Positions 26,629-36,049 of a DNA stretch of 64,000 nt are shown here, one piece after another; position 1 is the stretch's first letter; each line of letters opens with the position of its first letter. The notes beneath the pieces were generated by a model that did not search any database, was not told where the DNA came from, and saw only the letters and a program-made list of their open reading frames with translations. This DNA comes from Thermococcus sp. (GTDB lineage: Archaea; Methanobacteriota_B; Thermococci; Thermococcales; Thermococcaceae), in the NCBI RefSeq assembly GCF_026991495.1, contig NZ_JALXBJ010000012.1, positions 20,264 to 84,263 of the forward strand, read 5' to 3'. The translations under genes were made by a program, and so were the position numbers.

Positions 26629-27408
26629 TCACCTCTTTCCTCCGAATATAGCTTTGAAAACCCTCTTTATCGGGCTTTCCGGCTGAGGAGGCTCCCATTT
26701 GATACCTGCCAGCTTGGCCGCGAGCTGTTTGATGGCGATGGCGGCGGGACTTGTCGGGTTCTTGATGACGAGGGGGACGCCGTAGGCCGAGGCGCGCTTA
26801 ACCTCCGGGTCCTCCGGGATCACCGCGAGCACCGGCACCTCGAGGATGGCCTCGATCTCCTCCTGGGTGAGCTCGGTCTTCTCGTTGGTGACCCTGTTGA
26901 GTATGGCACCGAGGGGCAGGGTTCCGAGCTTCTCGGCTATGAGCTTCGTCTTCAGGGAGTCCGTGATAGCGGATATCTCGGGGTTTGTGACTATTATGAG
27001 CTCCTTCCCTATGAGAAGCGCCGTGACCGACGTCATCTCAAGGCCCGCCGGCGCGTCTATGAGGATGAAGTCCGCCATCTGACTTATGTCCCTTATAACC
27101 TCCCTGAGCCTCTCTGGCTTGGCCTTCTTTATCTTCTCAAGGCTCAGACCGCCGGGTATGACCTTAACCCCGGCCGGTCCCTCGTAGATGGCGTCCTTGA
27201 GATCCGCTTCCCTTGCTAAGACGTCGTGGAGCGTTATCGGTATGTCCTCCATCCCGAGGACGAGGCTCAGGTTGGCCATCGTAATATCCGCATCGATTAG
27301 AATCACTTCCTTGCCGAACTGAGCCAGAGCAACTCCGAGGTTCGCTACCGTCGTGGTTTTACCCGTACCCCCTTTTCCAGAGGCAAAAACTATCGAACGG
27401 CCCTCCAA
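26629..27408 (-). CDS. minD: MinD/ParA-family ATPase (MinD paralogue 2)
   Basis: FASGKGGTGKTTTVANLGVAL, DADITMANLSLVLG, IDAPAGLEMTSV and TNPEISAITDSLKT give a canonical MinD ATPase. The C-terminus ends in a basic amphipathic segment (SPIKRVFKAIFGGKR), like the membrane-targeting sequence of bacterial MinD. The start codon is TTG at 27408: GAGGTG lies 6 bases upstream and no ATG or GTG fits. A minus-strand TATA-like GATAAAAG lies near 27493. Translationally close to the small membrane protein behind it. Confidence 0.92.
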   Translation of the reverse strand: MEGRSIVFASGKGGTGKTTTVANLGVALAQFGKEVILIDADITMANLSLVLGMEDIPITLHDVLAREADLKDAIYEGPAGVKVIPGGLSLEKIKKAKPERLREVIRDISQMADFILIDAPAGLEMTSVTALLIGKELIIVTNPEISAITDSLKTKLIAEKLGTLPLGAILNRVTNEKTELTQEEIEAILEVPVLAVIPEDPEVKRASAYGVPLVIKNPTSPAAIAIKQLAAKLAGIKWEPPQPESPIKRVFKAIFGGKR

Positions 27409-27568
27409 GAGCTACACCTCCCGTATTGATTGTGATTCCAGGTAATAGCCGATACTGTGCACCATAGCAGTCATAAGTTACAATGGCTTTTATCTTTTGT
27501 GGTCTGGAAAGATTGAAAAACCGGCAAAGGTTTTAAAGCGAAGGTTTGAGCTATCTTGGGTGGAAAGG

Positions 27569-27922
27569 GTGAGAGAGGACAACAAGTTCGCACTCTTGGT
27601 TTACCTCTGGGGAACGATTTCAGGGGTGGTAAGCGGCTGGCTCGCGCTTTACTCAAAGCCCGCATGGATAGTGGGGGCCCTCATGTACTTCCTGACGGAC
27701 GCCTTCGTGCTGCGCCTGATGGGTGGGAAGCTGCCCGAGGACCTCAGGGAAGTCGAAAAAGCAAAGCTCCGGGGGGCGGTTCTGAAGAAGGCTTTCTGGG
27801 GCTGGCTCCTGTTCTGGCTCTACTTCACCATGCTCGTTTACACCGTCGGGATACACTTCAGTCCGGTGCCCTACAGCAACCAGAGCCTCTTAGCCCAGTC
27901 CCTGAACACAACGGGAGGGTGA
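27569..27922 (+). CDS. Small membrane protein upstream of rpiA
   Basis: About 117 residues with three hydrophobic segments (ALLVYLWGTISGVVSGWLAL, WIVGALMYFLTDAFVL, WGWLLFWLYFTMLVYTVGI). A TATA-like GGTTTTAAAG at 27528-27537 puts the transcript start near 27557, so the longer frame from 27497 cannot be fully translated. GTG 27569 follows GGGTGGAAAGG and is the likely start (GTG 27560 possible). It ends 4 bases before rpiA and is probably cotranscribed. No family recognised. Confidence 0.8.
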   Translation: MREDNKFALLVYLWGTISGVVSGWLALYSKPAWIVGALMYFLTDAFVLRLMGGKLPEDLREVEKAKLRGAVLKKAFWGWLLFWLYFTMLVYTVGIHFSPVPYSNQSLLAQSLNTTGG

Positions 27923-27926
27923 TCGC

Positions 27927-28613
27927 ATGGACGTCGAGGCAATGAAGCGGGCGGCCGCGGAGGAGGCCCTAAAGTTCGTGGAGGACGAAATGGTAGTGGG
28001 CCTTGGGACGGGGTCGACCGCCTCCTACTTCATCGAGCTCCTCGGGAAGAGGGTTCGGGAGGAGGGCCTGGAGGTCTACGGCATACCCACTTCCTACCAG
28101 TCCAGACTGCTCGCCATAGAGAACGGCATACCCCTCCTCAGCCTCGATCAGGCGGACGCCATAGACATAGCTGTGGACGGAGCAGACGAAGTCGATCCGG
28201 AGCTGAACCTGATAAAGGGCCGCGGCGCCGCCCTGACGATGGAGAAGATAATAGAGTACAGGGCTGGCACGTTCATAGTCCTCGTGGACGAGGGGAAGCT
28301 CGTTTCGAGGCTCGGTGAAAGGGCGGCCGTCCCAATAGAAGTCATCCCAGCGGCATGGAGGGCAATTGCTGAGGAAATCGAGATCTTTAACGCCACTGCA
28401 GAGCTCAGAATGGCCAAAAATAAGGACGGGCCCGTGGTCACCGAAAACGGAAACTTCATCCTCGATGCGAGGTTCGCCAAGATAGAGGATCCCCTCGACA
28501 TGGAGGTAGAGCTGAACACCATCCCGGGGGTGGTTGAGAACGGGATCTTCGCGGATATAGCTGACGTCGTGATAGTTGGAGGAAAAGAGGGCGTTAAGAG
28601 GCTCGAACGTTAA
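27927..28613 (+). CDS. rpiA: Ribose-5-phosphate isomerase A
   Basis: Interconverts ribose-5-phosphate and ribulose-5-phosphate; it supplies ribose to nucleotide synthesis in archaea that use the ribulose monophosphate route. 228 residues with VVGLGTGSTASYFIELLG (phosphate loop), AIDIAVDGADEVDPELNLIKG (catalytic Asp pair) and KGRGAALTMEKI. ATG with GGGTGATCGC upstream. The TAA stop overlaps the TATA box of tRNA-Leu. Confidence 0.96.
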   Translation: MDVEAMKRAAAEEALKFVEDEMVVGLGTGSTASYFIELLGKRVREEGLEVYGIPTSYQSRLLAIENGIPLLSLDQADAIDIAVDGADEVDPELNLIKGRGAALTMEKIIEYRAGTFIVLVDEGKLVSRLGERAAVPIEVIPAAWRAIAEEIEIFNATAELRMAKNKDGPVVTENGNFILDARFAKIEDPLDMEVELNTIPGVVENGIFADIADVVIVGGKEGVKRLER

Positions 28614-28647
28614 ATTTATAAGTGGCACCTCCCTCTCTCATCTGGAC

Positions 28648-28735
28648 GCGGGGGTTGCCGAGCCTGGTCAAAGGCGCGGGATTCAGGGTCCCGTCCCGCA
28701 GGGGTTCCGGGGTTCAAATCCCCGCCCCCGCACCA
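28648..28735 (+). tRNA. tRNA-Leu (anticodon CAG)
   Basis: Class II tRNA. Acceptor GCGGGGG (28648-28654) pairs with CCCCCGC (28725-28731); discriminator A and encoded CCA end at 28735. Anticodon stem CGGGA/TCCCG encloses loop TTCAGGG, giving anticodon CAG at 28684-28686. The long variable arm and the T loop GGTTCAAATC are present. No intron. TATA-like AAATTTATAA near 28613-28622 lies about 30 bases upstream. Confidence 0.97.
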
Positions 28736-28768
28736 CCGATTCTGAATGAAGATTGCTTAAAGAGGGCG

Positions 28769-29335
28769 TCAGTGGGCGCTCTTAGCCACTTTGAGGAGCA
28801 TGGAGTAGTGCCAGAGGGCTATCGTCACCGCCCCGATGAGCTCGGCAGCGGCGACGCCCCTGAAGTGGGCCTTCGCCCAAGTTGCCAAAGCCCATCCGGT
28901 AAGGAACAGGGCGACGCTGAACCATCCAAAGGACCGGTCTCCTGAGCTTAGAGCCCCAATACCGGCTATAAGGAACCCAAGGCCCGCCGTTATGAAGAAG
29001 GCCCAGCTGACGTAGTAGTGCGGTGATGTTCCCTCCGGGAAGAGGCCTATCGCCGCCAAGAAAGCCAGGCCAGTGATAAAGATCCAGACCCCCGCGCGCT
29101 CGACCCCGTTTCTGCTCCTCTCAAGGAGGCCGGTTGCGTAGTAGATCCCGAGGACGGCGGTCGCTATGAGCGAGCCGTTTAAGACCCAGTTGTGGGGCAG
29201 TCCGAGCTTTCCGAGGTCGCTTATCGCGTTGTCAGTGAGCCTCCACCAGGAGCGGTTTACGTAGACCGCAACCCCTATGCCGCAGAAGGCCACGATTGGA
29301 GCCAAAAGCCCCGCGTAGAGCTGGGACCTCCTCAT
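28769..29335 (-). CDS. DUF998 family membrane protein
   Basis: About 188 residues with six hydrophobic segments. Characteristic motifs are NAISDLG after the first helix and GLFPEGTSPHYYVSW in the middle loop, both typical of DUF998. Function of the family is unknown. Start at ATG 29335 with GGTGGT upstream. It faces the tRNA-Leu gene convergently and lies downstream of dph6 on the same strand. Confidence 0.88.
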   Translation of the reverse strand: MRRSQLYAGLLAPIVAFCGIGVAVYVNRSWWRLTDNAISDLGKLGLPHNWVLNGSLIATAVLGIYYATGLLERSRNGVERAGVWIFITGLAFLAAIGLFPEGTSPHYYVSWAFFITAGLGFLIAGIGALSSGDRSFGWFSVALFLTGWALATWAKAHFRGVAAAELIGAVTIALWHYSMLLKVAKSAH

Positions 29336-29365
29336 GGCACCACCGAAGTGCATCGTCGCAACATC

Positions 29366-30052
29366 CTATAACGCTTTGCCCTTCGGCTCAAGGTGTGCCA
29401 TCTTAACCTCTAAAACGCCCGAGTAGCTGCACCCGTCCCACTTCTTCTCCACTTCGTCGAAGACTATTCGGGCTTTGAAAAATGGCGCGTCTCTCACGAA
29501 GGTCTCGAATTCCCCCCCCTCGCCGGCGACGTGAATCTTGTACTTCTCGTGGAGCTTTATCAGCTCATCCAAGGCCTTCTCGTCTATCCTCCTGCCGAGC
29601 CAGCTCTGATCAAGGCCGTAGGCGGCGGTGCCAACTATCACAACGTCGAAGATCCCGATGATCTCCCTCATGTAGTCAACCGGGTCGCGGTGCCAAGCAG
29701 GGGCGAGGCTCCTCAATCCGAGCTCTTTAGCCACTCTGTCCACGCGCCTCTTCTGGTACTCGCTCGCTAAAGCACCGGCCACTATCCCCTCAACCTTCAG
29801 CCCCTCAAGGACTGCCTTCATGTCCTCTACCTCTTTCTCCTTTTCACCGCTCGTGAAACCCTTGACGAGGGGGATTCCTATTGCCTTGGCCTGCAACTCG
29901 GTGAGGTGTATGTTCGGCACGTGGTACATGTAGCTCTCCTCGCTCTCGCTAACCATTGAGACGAGGTATTTGACCTCAAACCCCTGCTTCAGCGCCCAGT
30001 AGAGGGCGTAGTTCGAGTCCTTCCCGCCGGAGTACAGGACGGCAACGCGCAT
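29366..30052 (-). CDS. dph6: Diphthine-ammonia ligase (DUF71 PP-loop ATPase)
   Basis: ATP pyrophosphatase: [15 protein letters not shown] is the PP-loop. Homologues amidate diphthine on elongation factor 2 in the last step of diphthamide synthesis. Further family segments are [30 protein letters not shown] and EGGEFETFV. 228 residues. Start at ATG 30052 ([10 protein letters not shown]) after GGTGG; the open frame extends further but crosses the promoter, whose TATA-like AATTTAAAG is at about 30068-30076. Confidence 0.9.
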   Translation of the reverse strand: MRVAVLYSGGKDSNYALYWALKQGFEVKYLVSMVSESEESYMYHVPNIHLTELQAKAIGIPLVKGFTSGEKEKEVEDMKAVLEGLKVEGIVAGALASEYQKRRVDRVAKELGLRSLAPAWHRDPVDYMREIIGIFDVVIVGTAAYGLDQSWLGRRIDEKALDELIKLHEKYKIHVAGEGGEFETFVRDAPFFKARIVFDEVEKKWDGCSYSGVLEVKMAHLEPKGKAL

Positions 30053-30150
30053 CTCCACCACCGAAAGCTTTAAATTACTTAAGGTTAATTTAATTTTGGA
30101 CTTCTCCCCGGAGTTCCAAAGCCACAAAGGGCCTTAAAAAGGTGATGCCA

Positions 30151-31449
30151 ATGGTTCCCAAAACGGCAGTAGTCCTTGCAGCGGGCCTCGGGACGAGGCT
30201 CGGCGGAAAGCCCAAGGGACTCCTCAGAATAGCCGGGAGAGAGATTCTTTACAGGACGATAACGCTTCTCCAGCGGAACGGTGTAAAGAAGTTCGTGGTA
30301 GTAACCAACGAGCGCTACGCTCCGCTATACCGCGGGTTTCTGGAAAAACACGGCTTCGATGCGGAGCTCGTAATTAACCCTGAACCTGAGAAGGGGAACG
30401 GGCACTCCCTCCACCTCGCTGGAGAAAAAGTTTCTGGAAGGTTCGTTCTGGTTATGAGCGACCACGTTTACAGCGAGGCCTTCGTTGAGAGGGCAGTAAA
30501 GGGAAAAGGCCTCATCGCGGACAGAAAGCCGGGATGGGTTGACATCGATGAAGCCACGAAGGTGAAAGTGAAAAACGGCCGTGTTGAACATATTGGGAAA
30601 AACCTCAAGGAATGGGACGCAGTGGATACCGGCTTCTTCGTCCTCGATGATGGGATATTCGCCGTTACCTCCGCCCTTGAGGAGGAGAGGGACGGCGACT
30701 ACGCGCTAAGCGAGGTTGTTGAGAGGGCAAAGCTTCCAGTAACCTTCGTGGACGGCCTTGCATGGACGGACGTTGATACGCTGGAAGACGTCAAGAGGGC
30801 CGGGAAGATGCTCGTCAAAACCGCGGTAAAGGGAACCGGTGATGGTTTCGTGAGCAGGCACCTGAACAGAAAAATCTCAACCGAGATAAGCTCCCTCCTC
30901 GTTGAGAGGGTAAGTCCAAACGCGATGACGGCTTTCACGTTCCTCCTCGGTCTTCTCTCGGCAATCTTAACCCTCGTTAGCCCTCTCCTCGCCGGAATAC
31001 TCTATCAGGTGAGCTCAATCCTCGACGGCGTTGACGGCGAACTAGCGAGGGCCCAGATGAGGGCGAGCAAACTCGGCGGTTACGTGGATTCCCTCCTCGA
31101 CCGCTACGTTGACGGGAGCTTTCTGGCTTTTTTAGCGTATTCGACGCTGAGGGAACCGCTCTGGTATGCCGTTGCCCTTTTGGCGCTACTCGGCTCGGTG
31201 ATGGTAAGCTACTCCACGGAAAGGTTTAAGGGAGCCTTCTGCAGAGACGCCTACTCTGAAATCCCAGCGCTGAGAAAACTGCCGGGAAAGAGGGACGAGC
31301 GGGTCTTCATTACTATGCTCTTCCTCCTGTATCCGGTTCAGACCTCCATAAAGGCCCTGTTCCTGTTGCTCGCACTTATAACGAACCTTCGAGTTGCCAT
31401 CACTGCATATTTCATTTCTAAGAAAGTTTCTCAATCGAAAACTATTTAA
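30151..31449 (+). CDS. Bifunctional IPCT-DIPPS (di-myo-inositol phosphate synthesis)
   Basis: Two fused enzymes. Residues 1-225 form an L-myo-inositol-1-phosphate cytidylyltransferase (LAAGLGTRLGGKPKGLLRI). Residues 240-432 form a CDP-alcohol phosphotransferase with helices and the motif LDGVDGELARAQMRASK...GGYVDSLLDRYVD. Together they make CDP-inositol and di-myo-inositol-phosphate phosphate, precursor of the heat-stress solute DIP. Start at ATG 30151, with AAAGGTG upstream. The next gene makes the substrate inositol phosphate, so the pair forms one pathway unit. Confidence 0.93.
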   Translation: MVPKTAVVLAAGLGTRLGGKPKGLLRIAGREILYRTITLLQRNGVKKFVVVTNERYAPLYRGFLEKHGFDAELVINPEPEKGNGHSLHLAGEKVSGRFVLVMSDHVYSEAFVERAVKGKGLIADRKPGWVDIDEATKVKVKNGRVEHIGKNLKEWDAVDTGFFVLDDGIFAVTSALEEERDGDYALSEVVERAKLPVTFVDGLAWTDVDTLEDVKRAGKMLVKTAVKGTGDGFVSRHLNRKISTEISSLLVERVSPNAMTAFTFLLGLLSAILTLVSPLLAGILYQVSSILDGVDGELARAQMRASKLGGYVDSLLDRYVDGSFLAFLAYSTLREPLWYAVALLALLGSVMVSYSTERFKGAFCRDAYSEIPALRKLPGKRDERVFITMLFLLYPVQTSIKALFLLLALITNLRVAITAYFISKKVSQSKTI

Positions 31450-31489
31450 CTGCTGTAAAATATATCACACCAGAAAAGGAGGTGGTAAA

Positions 31490-32638
31490 ATGGTAAGGGT
31501 TGTCGTACTCGGACAGGGCTACGTTGCCAGCATCTTTGCGAGTGGATTGGAGAAGATAAAGGCAGGAAAGCTCGAGCCCTACGGCGTTCCACTGACGGAC
31601 GAGCTCCCGATAAAGATAAAGGACGTAGAGATAGTTGGCTCATACGACGTGGACTCCAGCAAGGTCGGAAGGGATCTCTACGAGGTCGTCAGACTCTACG
31701 ACGGGAACGCCCCGGAGAGCCTCAGAGGGATAACCATAAGGAAGGGCGTCCACCTCGGGAGCCTCAGGAACCTCCCGATTCAAGCGACTGGCCTCGACGA
31801 CGAGATGACTCTCAGCGAGGCGGTTGAAAGGCTCGTGAGCGAGTGGAAGGAGCTCAAGCCCGATGTCTTTGTCAACGTCTGTACCACAGAAGCTTTCGTG
31901 CCCTTTGAGAGTAGAGAGGAGCTTGAAAAGGCCATCGTCGAGAACAGGAAGGAGAGGCTGACCGCTACCCAGCTCTACGTCTACGCGGCAGCAAAGTACG
32001 CCAGGGAAGTTGGTGGAGCCGCCTTCGTAAACGCCATCCCCACTTTGATAGCCAACGACCCGGTCTACGTCGAGCTCGCGAAGGAGAGCAACCTCGTCGT
32101 CTTCGGCGACGACGGCGCCACCGGCGCGACACCGCTCACCGCTGACATACTCAGCCACCTCGCCCAGAGGAACCGCTATGTCCTCGACGTGGCTCAGTTC
32201 AACATAGGCGGCAACCAGGATTTCTTGGCTTTGACAGACAAGGAGCGCAACAAGAGCAAGGAGTTCACAAAGAGCTCAATCGTTGAGGACCTGCTCGGCT
32301 ACAACGCGCCGCACTACATCAAGCCGACCGGCTTTCTCGAACCCCTCGACGACAAGAAGTTCATAGCGATGCACATCGAGTACATAAGCTTCAACGGCGC
32401 CCACGATGAGATAGTCGTTACAGGGAGGATAAACGACAGCCCGGCTTTGGCCGGACTCCTCGTTGACCTCGTCAGGCTCGGGAAGATGGCCGTCGAGAGG
32501 GGGGAGTTCGGAACTGTTTACGACGTCAACGCCTTCTATATGAAGAACCCCGGACCTAGGGAAGCGAAGAACATACCGCGCATAATAGCCCACGAGAAGG
32601 TCAGAATGTGGGCCGGCCTCAAGCCGAGGTGGCTCTGA
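31490..32638 (+). CDS. ino1: myo-Inositol-1-phosphate synthase
   Basis: Converts glucose-6-phosphate to L-myo-inositol-1-phosphate using NAD+. N-terminal Rossmann motif VVVLGQGYVASIFASGLEK; family segments NVCTTEAFVPF, GDDGATGATPLTADILSHLAQR and the NIGGNQDF region. 382 residues, archaeal length. Strong site AGGAGGTGG before ATG 31490; the AAATATATCAC upstream could be an additional promoter inside the unit. Works directly upstream of IPCT-DIPPS in DIP synthesis. Confidence 0.93.
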   Translation: MVRVVVLGQGYVASIFASGLEKIKAGKLEPYGVPLTDELPIKIKDVEIVGSYDVDSSKVGRDLYEVVRLYDGNAPESLRGITIRKGVHLGSLRNLPIQATGLDDEMTLSEAVERLVSEWKELKPDVFVNVCTTEAFVPFESREELEKAIVENRKERLTATQLYVYAAAKYAREVGGAAFVNAIPTLIANDPVYVELAKESNLVVFGDDGATGATPLTADILSHLAQRNRYVLDVAQFNIGGNQDFLALTDKERNKSKEFTKSSIVEDLLGYNAPHYIKPTGFLEPLDDKKFIAMHIEYISFNGAHDEIVVTGRINDSPALAGLLVDLVRLGKMAVERGEFGTVYDVNAFYMKNPGPREAKNIPRIIAHEKVRMWAGLKPRWL

Positions 32639-32686
32639 TTTCCTTTAGTCTCTTGTTTTCCTCTTGGAAAAATATGAAGAGAAGCC

Positions 32687-35269
32687 TCAGCGCCTTCTGA
32701 ACAATGCCAAGATGATCAGGAGAGCCACCGCGATAATCCCCGCTTTGGAGAAGAGCGGGACCTGCTGGAGGTTAACGCTTGCCGTGTCGCTCCCGTCGCT
32801 TCCGTTGAGCTCGTCAAGTGGGCCGTAGAGGTCGTCGTGCTCGTAGAGCTCGGCTTTTACTGTGATTGACTCGCCCCCCGAGATCGAGAGAACGTCCCCA
32901 GGGATCTGGATGAAGACCGAGGAGTCCCCCCTGACCGGGACGAAGAGAGTCTGCGGGGTAGCGACCTGGGCACCGTCGCCGTTGTAGAGGTCGAGTACCG
33001 CGGGAACGCCGTTCAAGACGCCCTCCTTGGCGAGGTCGGCCACCGCGTAGTAGTCCCACGCTCCATCCCCGTTGGTGTCAAAGTAGACCTTGAGCAGGGG
33101 AGCCGGGGCTCTCCCGAGGACGTCGAGAGGCCCTAAATTGAACTTCATGTAGAGCATCCCGCTCGATGGGTCGTACCTGACCTGAAGGGAGCGTATGTTG
33201 TAGGCTCTGCCGGTGAAGGGCGAGGCTCCGCTATCCTCTAAGTCCTTCCACACGAAAGTCCCGTTGATGTAGGCCTTCTCCCCTGGGGCAAGGCTTTCTT
33301 CGTCCTCCCACTGGCTTGAGTCTATCGGGACGCTTAGGGAGCCTTTCTCGGTGTTTACGTAGACGGTGCGCTCTGGGAGAACCACTTCGTTCCCGTTCTT
33401 CAGCGTTACCGTTACGCTGTAGGCGTAGGTTCCGTTATCGAGGCCGGTAACGTTGTAGAAAGCGTGGTAGGGGCCATCCAGTGTCATCGCGTAAGAGCGG
33501 CCCGCGAAGCTTAGCAGGGCGCCGCTCATGTTGACCACGGACCCAACTTCAACGTAGACCCAGTCGTTGCCGATGATCTCCGCCTGGAGTGGGGTGGAGC
33601 CGGTGTAGTCCAGAACTGGAACCTCGGCGCTCACGTTAAGCCAGCTCCCGTTTTCGGGTATTGGGAGGGGAAGGCTCACCCGCGGACTGGCGGCGGCGTG
33701 GAGGTAGGTTGAGTTCACCAGTATTGAGAACGAGTCGAGGCTACCTGTAACCCCATCCTGATCCTTATCGGCGATCCTGATGTAGAAGGGGACGTACTGA
33801 GAGTCAACCTTAGAGGAGTTTGAGAGGGCGCTCAGGCTGTCCGTGAGGTCGAGGGTTATCGGCTCGTCGGGGAAGGGGTGGGCCTGGTACTCACCAAGTT
33901 CGGACTGGGTGGAGTGGTAGGCGATGTAGAGGTTGAAAAAGTCCCTGACCCAGATGGGGGAGTCTAAGCTCCCGCTTCCGACCTCGAAGCCTGCCTTCAC
34001 CCGCGGCGGATAGCAGAAGGAGCCAGAGGGGCAGTCGAACGGGAGAAGGCCCCCTATGACCTCCCCCCTCTTCGGGTGCTCGATTCTAAGGAGGGCGAGA
34101 AGCCTCGGCTCGTAGGGCTGGTGCTTCAGCGGGAGGAAGACGTAGGCCCTTCCAGATGAGAGCCTGTGGTTCGGATCGGTTGCGGCCTGGTAGGTGAGCC
34201 ACCAGTAGCCCCCTGCCCCCCAGCGGCGCCCCCAGGAGTTGACCATCAGGAGGGCGCCTTTTCCATCGGGGGTTGTGATGTTGTCGTCGTAGCCAACTAT
34301 CGTCACCGCATGCCCGCCTGGATTCCCTGTGTGGTTCCCGTTGAGGGCGTAGACGTCGTTCGTCCCGTTGAAATTTCTGAAGTCGTCGTAGACCGTTATT
34401 GACGTCTCTGCCACGTACCCGGTGGCGAGCAGTCCCTTCAAGTAGGAGAACTGGGTCTCGTTCGTCATGTTGATGACGTAAACGACTCCCGAGCGGGGGC
34501 TTCCGCCGAGGGAGGCCGAGTAGTACATGTCGGCGTCACCGCGGTTTCCCGGTGCAAGTGCCCACTGCCTCTCCCCGGGCCAAACGGAAATCGCGCTGAG
34601 GATCCAGTCGTTGTAGGCGGAGACGTTGTTGTAGTACCAGTTCACCAACGTCTGGTTCCAGGGCCCATCCCAGCTGCCGTTCTGAATGCCGTTGTAAACC
34701 CTGAAGGCCCCGTAAGGTATGGCCCCAACTGTCGAGATGAGGTTCATCGCGTCTTCGATTATTGTGCCTGAGGTGTCAAGCCTCCCGTCCCCGTTGACGT
34801 CGGTCGCCCGGCCGTCGTTTATCAGGTTGTAGGTGAAGGTTGGGTTCATAACGGTCCAGGGGGTGTTGGGGTGTTCCTCGCCGCGGAACCAGCTCAGCAT
34901 GTACGTCCATACGTAATAAGTTGATGCCCAAGCGTTGCACGAGCCTATAAAGCCTTGGTTGCCTACTGGAGGCAGGTAGAGGCTGTTGTTGACCGAGGAT
35001 GGAATGGAGGGGGAGGCACTTGGGCCATTCCGTGCGAGCGCGATTAGCGCACCCTTCAGGATCGGCGGCAGGGAACTGTAAGAAGGGGCCGCCTCGATCA
35101 GTTGAAGGTAGTTATCCGCGGTCAGGGGCTTGAAATGGAAGTTCGTTATTGCAGAGTACTGCTCGGGGGGTACGTCAACGGCACCGGTACTAAAGGCAGG
35201 TTGCGCCGAGGAATAGGCCGCCCCGGATAAGAGCAGCAGGATCAGCAGGGGGATGACTTCTCTTCTCAT
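32687..35269 (-). CDS. Secreted papain-like (C1A) cysteine protease
   Basis: About 860 residues. A signal peptide (residues 5-22, LLLLSGAAYSSA) precedes a peptidase C1A domain with Gln105 (oxyanion), Cys111 in GSCNAWASTYY, His320 in GNPGGHAVTIVGYDD and Asn344 in LMVNSWGRRWG, all catalytic residues in place. Then come roughly 400 residues of beta-rich, N-glycosylation-rich sequence, and a C-terminal hydrophobic helix with a basic tail (VALLIILALFRRR) that should anchor the enzyme to the cell surface. Likely an extracellular protease for peptide nutrition. ATG 35269 or 35275 possible. Stand-alone gene. Confidence 0.9.
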   Translation of the reverse strand: MRREVIPLLILLLLSGAAYSSAQPAFSTGAVDVPPEQYSAITNFHFKPLTADNYLQLIEAAPSYSSLPPILKGALIALARNGPSASPSIPSSVNNSLYLPPVGNQGFIGSCNAWASTYYVWTYMLSWFRGEEHPNTPWTVMNPTFTYNLINDGRATDVNGDGRLDTSGTIIEDAMNLISTVGAIPYGAFRVYNGIQNGSWDGPWNQTLVNWYYNNVSAYNDWILSAISVWPGERQWALAPGNRGDADMYYSASLGGSPRSGVVYVINMTNETQFSYLKGLLATGYVAETSITVYDDFRNFNGTNDVYALNGNHTGNPGGHAVTIVGYDDNITTPDGKGALLMVNSWGRRWGAGGYWWLTYQAATDPNHRLSSGRAYVFLPLKHQPYEPRLLALLRIEHPKRGEVIGGLLPFDCPSGSFCYPPRVKAGFEVGSGSLDSPIWVRDFFNLYIAYHSTQSELGEYQAHPFPDEPITLDLTDSLSALSNSSKVDSQYVPFYIRIADKDQDGVTGSLDSFSILVNSTYLHAAASPRVSLPLPIPENGSWLNVSAEVPVLDYTGSTPLQAEIIGNDWVYVEVGSVVNMSGALLSFAGRSYAMTLDGPYHAFYNVTGLDNGTYAYSVTVTLKNGNEVVLPERTVYVNTEKGSLSVPIDSSQWEDEESLAPGEKAYINGTFVWKDLEDSGASPFTGRAYNIRSLQVRYDPSSGMLYMKFNLGPLDVLGRAPAPLLKVYFDTNGDGAWDYYAVADLAKEGVLNGVPAVLDLYNGDGAQVATPQTLFVPVRGDSSVFIQIPGDVLSISGGESITVKAELYEHDDLYGPLDELNGSDGSDTASVNLQQVPLFSKAGIIAVALLIILALFRRR

Positions 35270-35445
35270 CTCCATCAACCACCTTAACCCTCAAGGACTG
35301 CCTCTGAGCACCCACTTACACTCCAAAATTTAAAAGGCTTTCTCAACTTGAAGGTGGAAATCCCGCCGCGCTCTCCCTGGGCCCCGCGGATGCACCCCAA
35401 TAAGGTTTATAATCTCGGCCCTCTACTTCCTTAGGAGGGAAGCCG

Positions 35446-36045
35446 ATGAGCTGGAAAAGGGGAGCCTACCCGGAGTTCACCATGGAGGATGCCGTTGCGC
35501 TCCTCTTTGCCCTTCAAATCCCCACAGGCAGGAAGACGGTTTCGGAGTTCCTCGAGCTCGGGGAGGGCAGCGTGCGAACCCTTCTCAAGAAGCTTCTCAG
35601 CCTGGGCCTGATATCCTCAACCCAGAGGGGGCACGCCCTCACCGAGAAAGGAACCGAACTCGTCGGAAGGATTTCAGAGCACATCTCCGAGGCGAGGCCG
35701 GTTGGAAGCGTCGAGGGACTGCCTGCCTACGCCCTCGTTGTGAGGAACCCCGGGGAGTTCAAGAGCATAGAGCTCCGCGATGAGGCGATAAGGTTCCACG
35801 CAAGGGGCGCTCTCCTCCTCGTGGTCAGAGAGGGGGAGGCAGTCTTCCCCGAGGATGGGAGACCTTTGAGCGAGGCGATGCCGGAGCTCGCGCGGGAGCT
35901 TGAGGGACTGCCCCTCGAAGAGGGAGACCTTATAGTCGTCACCTGGGCCGACAGCCCGGCGCGAGCCCTGAAGAGCGCCTATCACGTCGCCCTTTTCCTG
36001 AAGGGGGAGAAGCTCCCAGAGGAGATAAAATCGCTCGTGAGGTGA
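35446..36045 (+). CDS. DUF4443 protein with N-terminal winged helix
   Basis: 199 residues. The first 75 read as a winged helix (DAVALLFALQ, then GSVRTLLKKLLSLGLISSTQRGHALTEKG); the remainder is the DUF4443 domain (PAYALVVRNPGEFKSIELRDEAIR). Probably a DNA-binding regulator with a sensing domain; the ligand is unknown. ATG after GGAGGGA. It lies 4 bases before pyrF, heading a cluster with pyrF, a PUA protein and FAD synthase, so control of pyrimidine or flavin genes is possible but unproven. Confidence 0.82.
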   Translation: MSWKRGAYPEFTMEDAVALLFALQIPTGRKTVSEFLELGEGSVRTLLKKLLSLGLISSTQRGHALTEKGTELVGRISEHISEARPVGSVEGLPAYALVVRNPGEFKSIELRDEAIRFHARGALLLVVREGEAVFPEDGRPLSEAMPELARELEGLPLEEGDLIVVTWADSPARALKSAYHVALFLKGEKLPEEIKSLVR

Positions 36046-36049
36046 AAGA

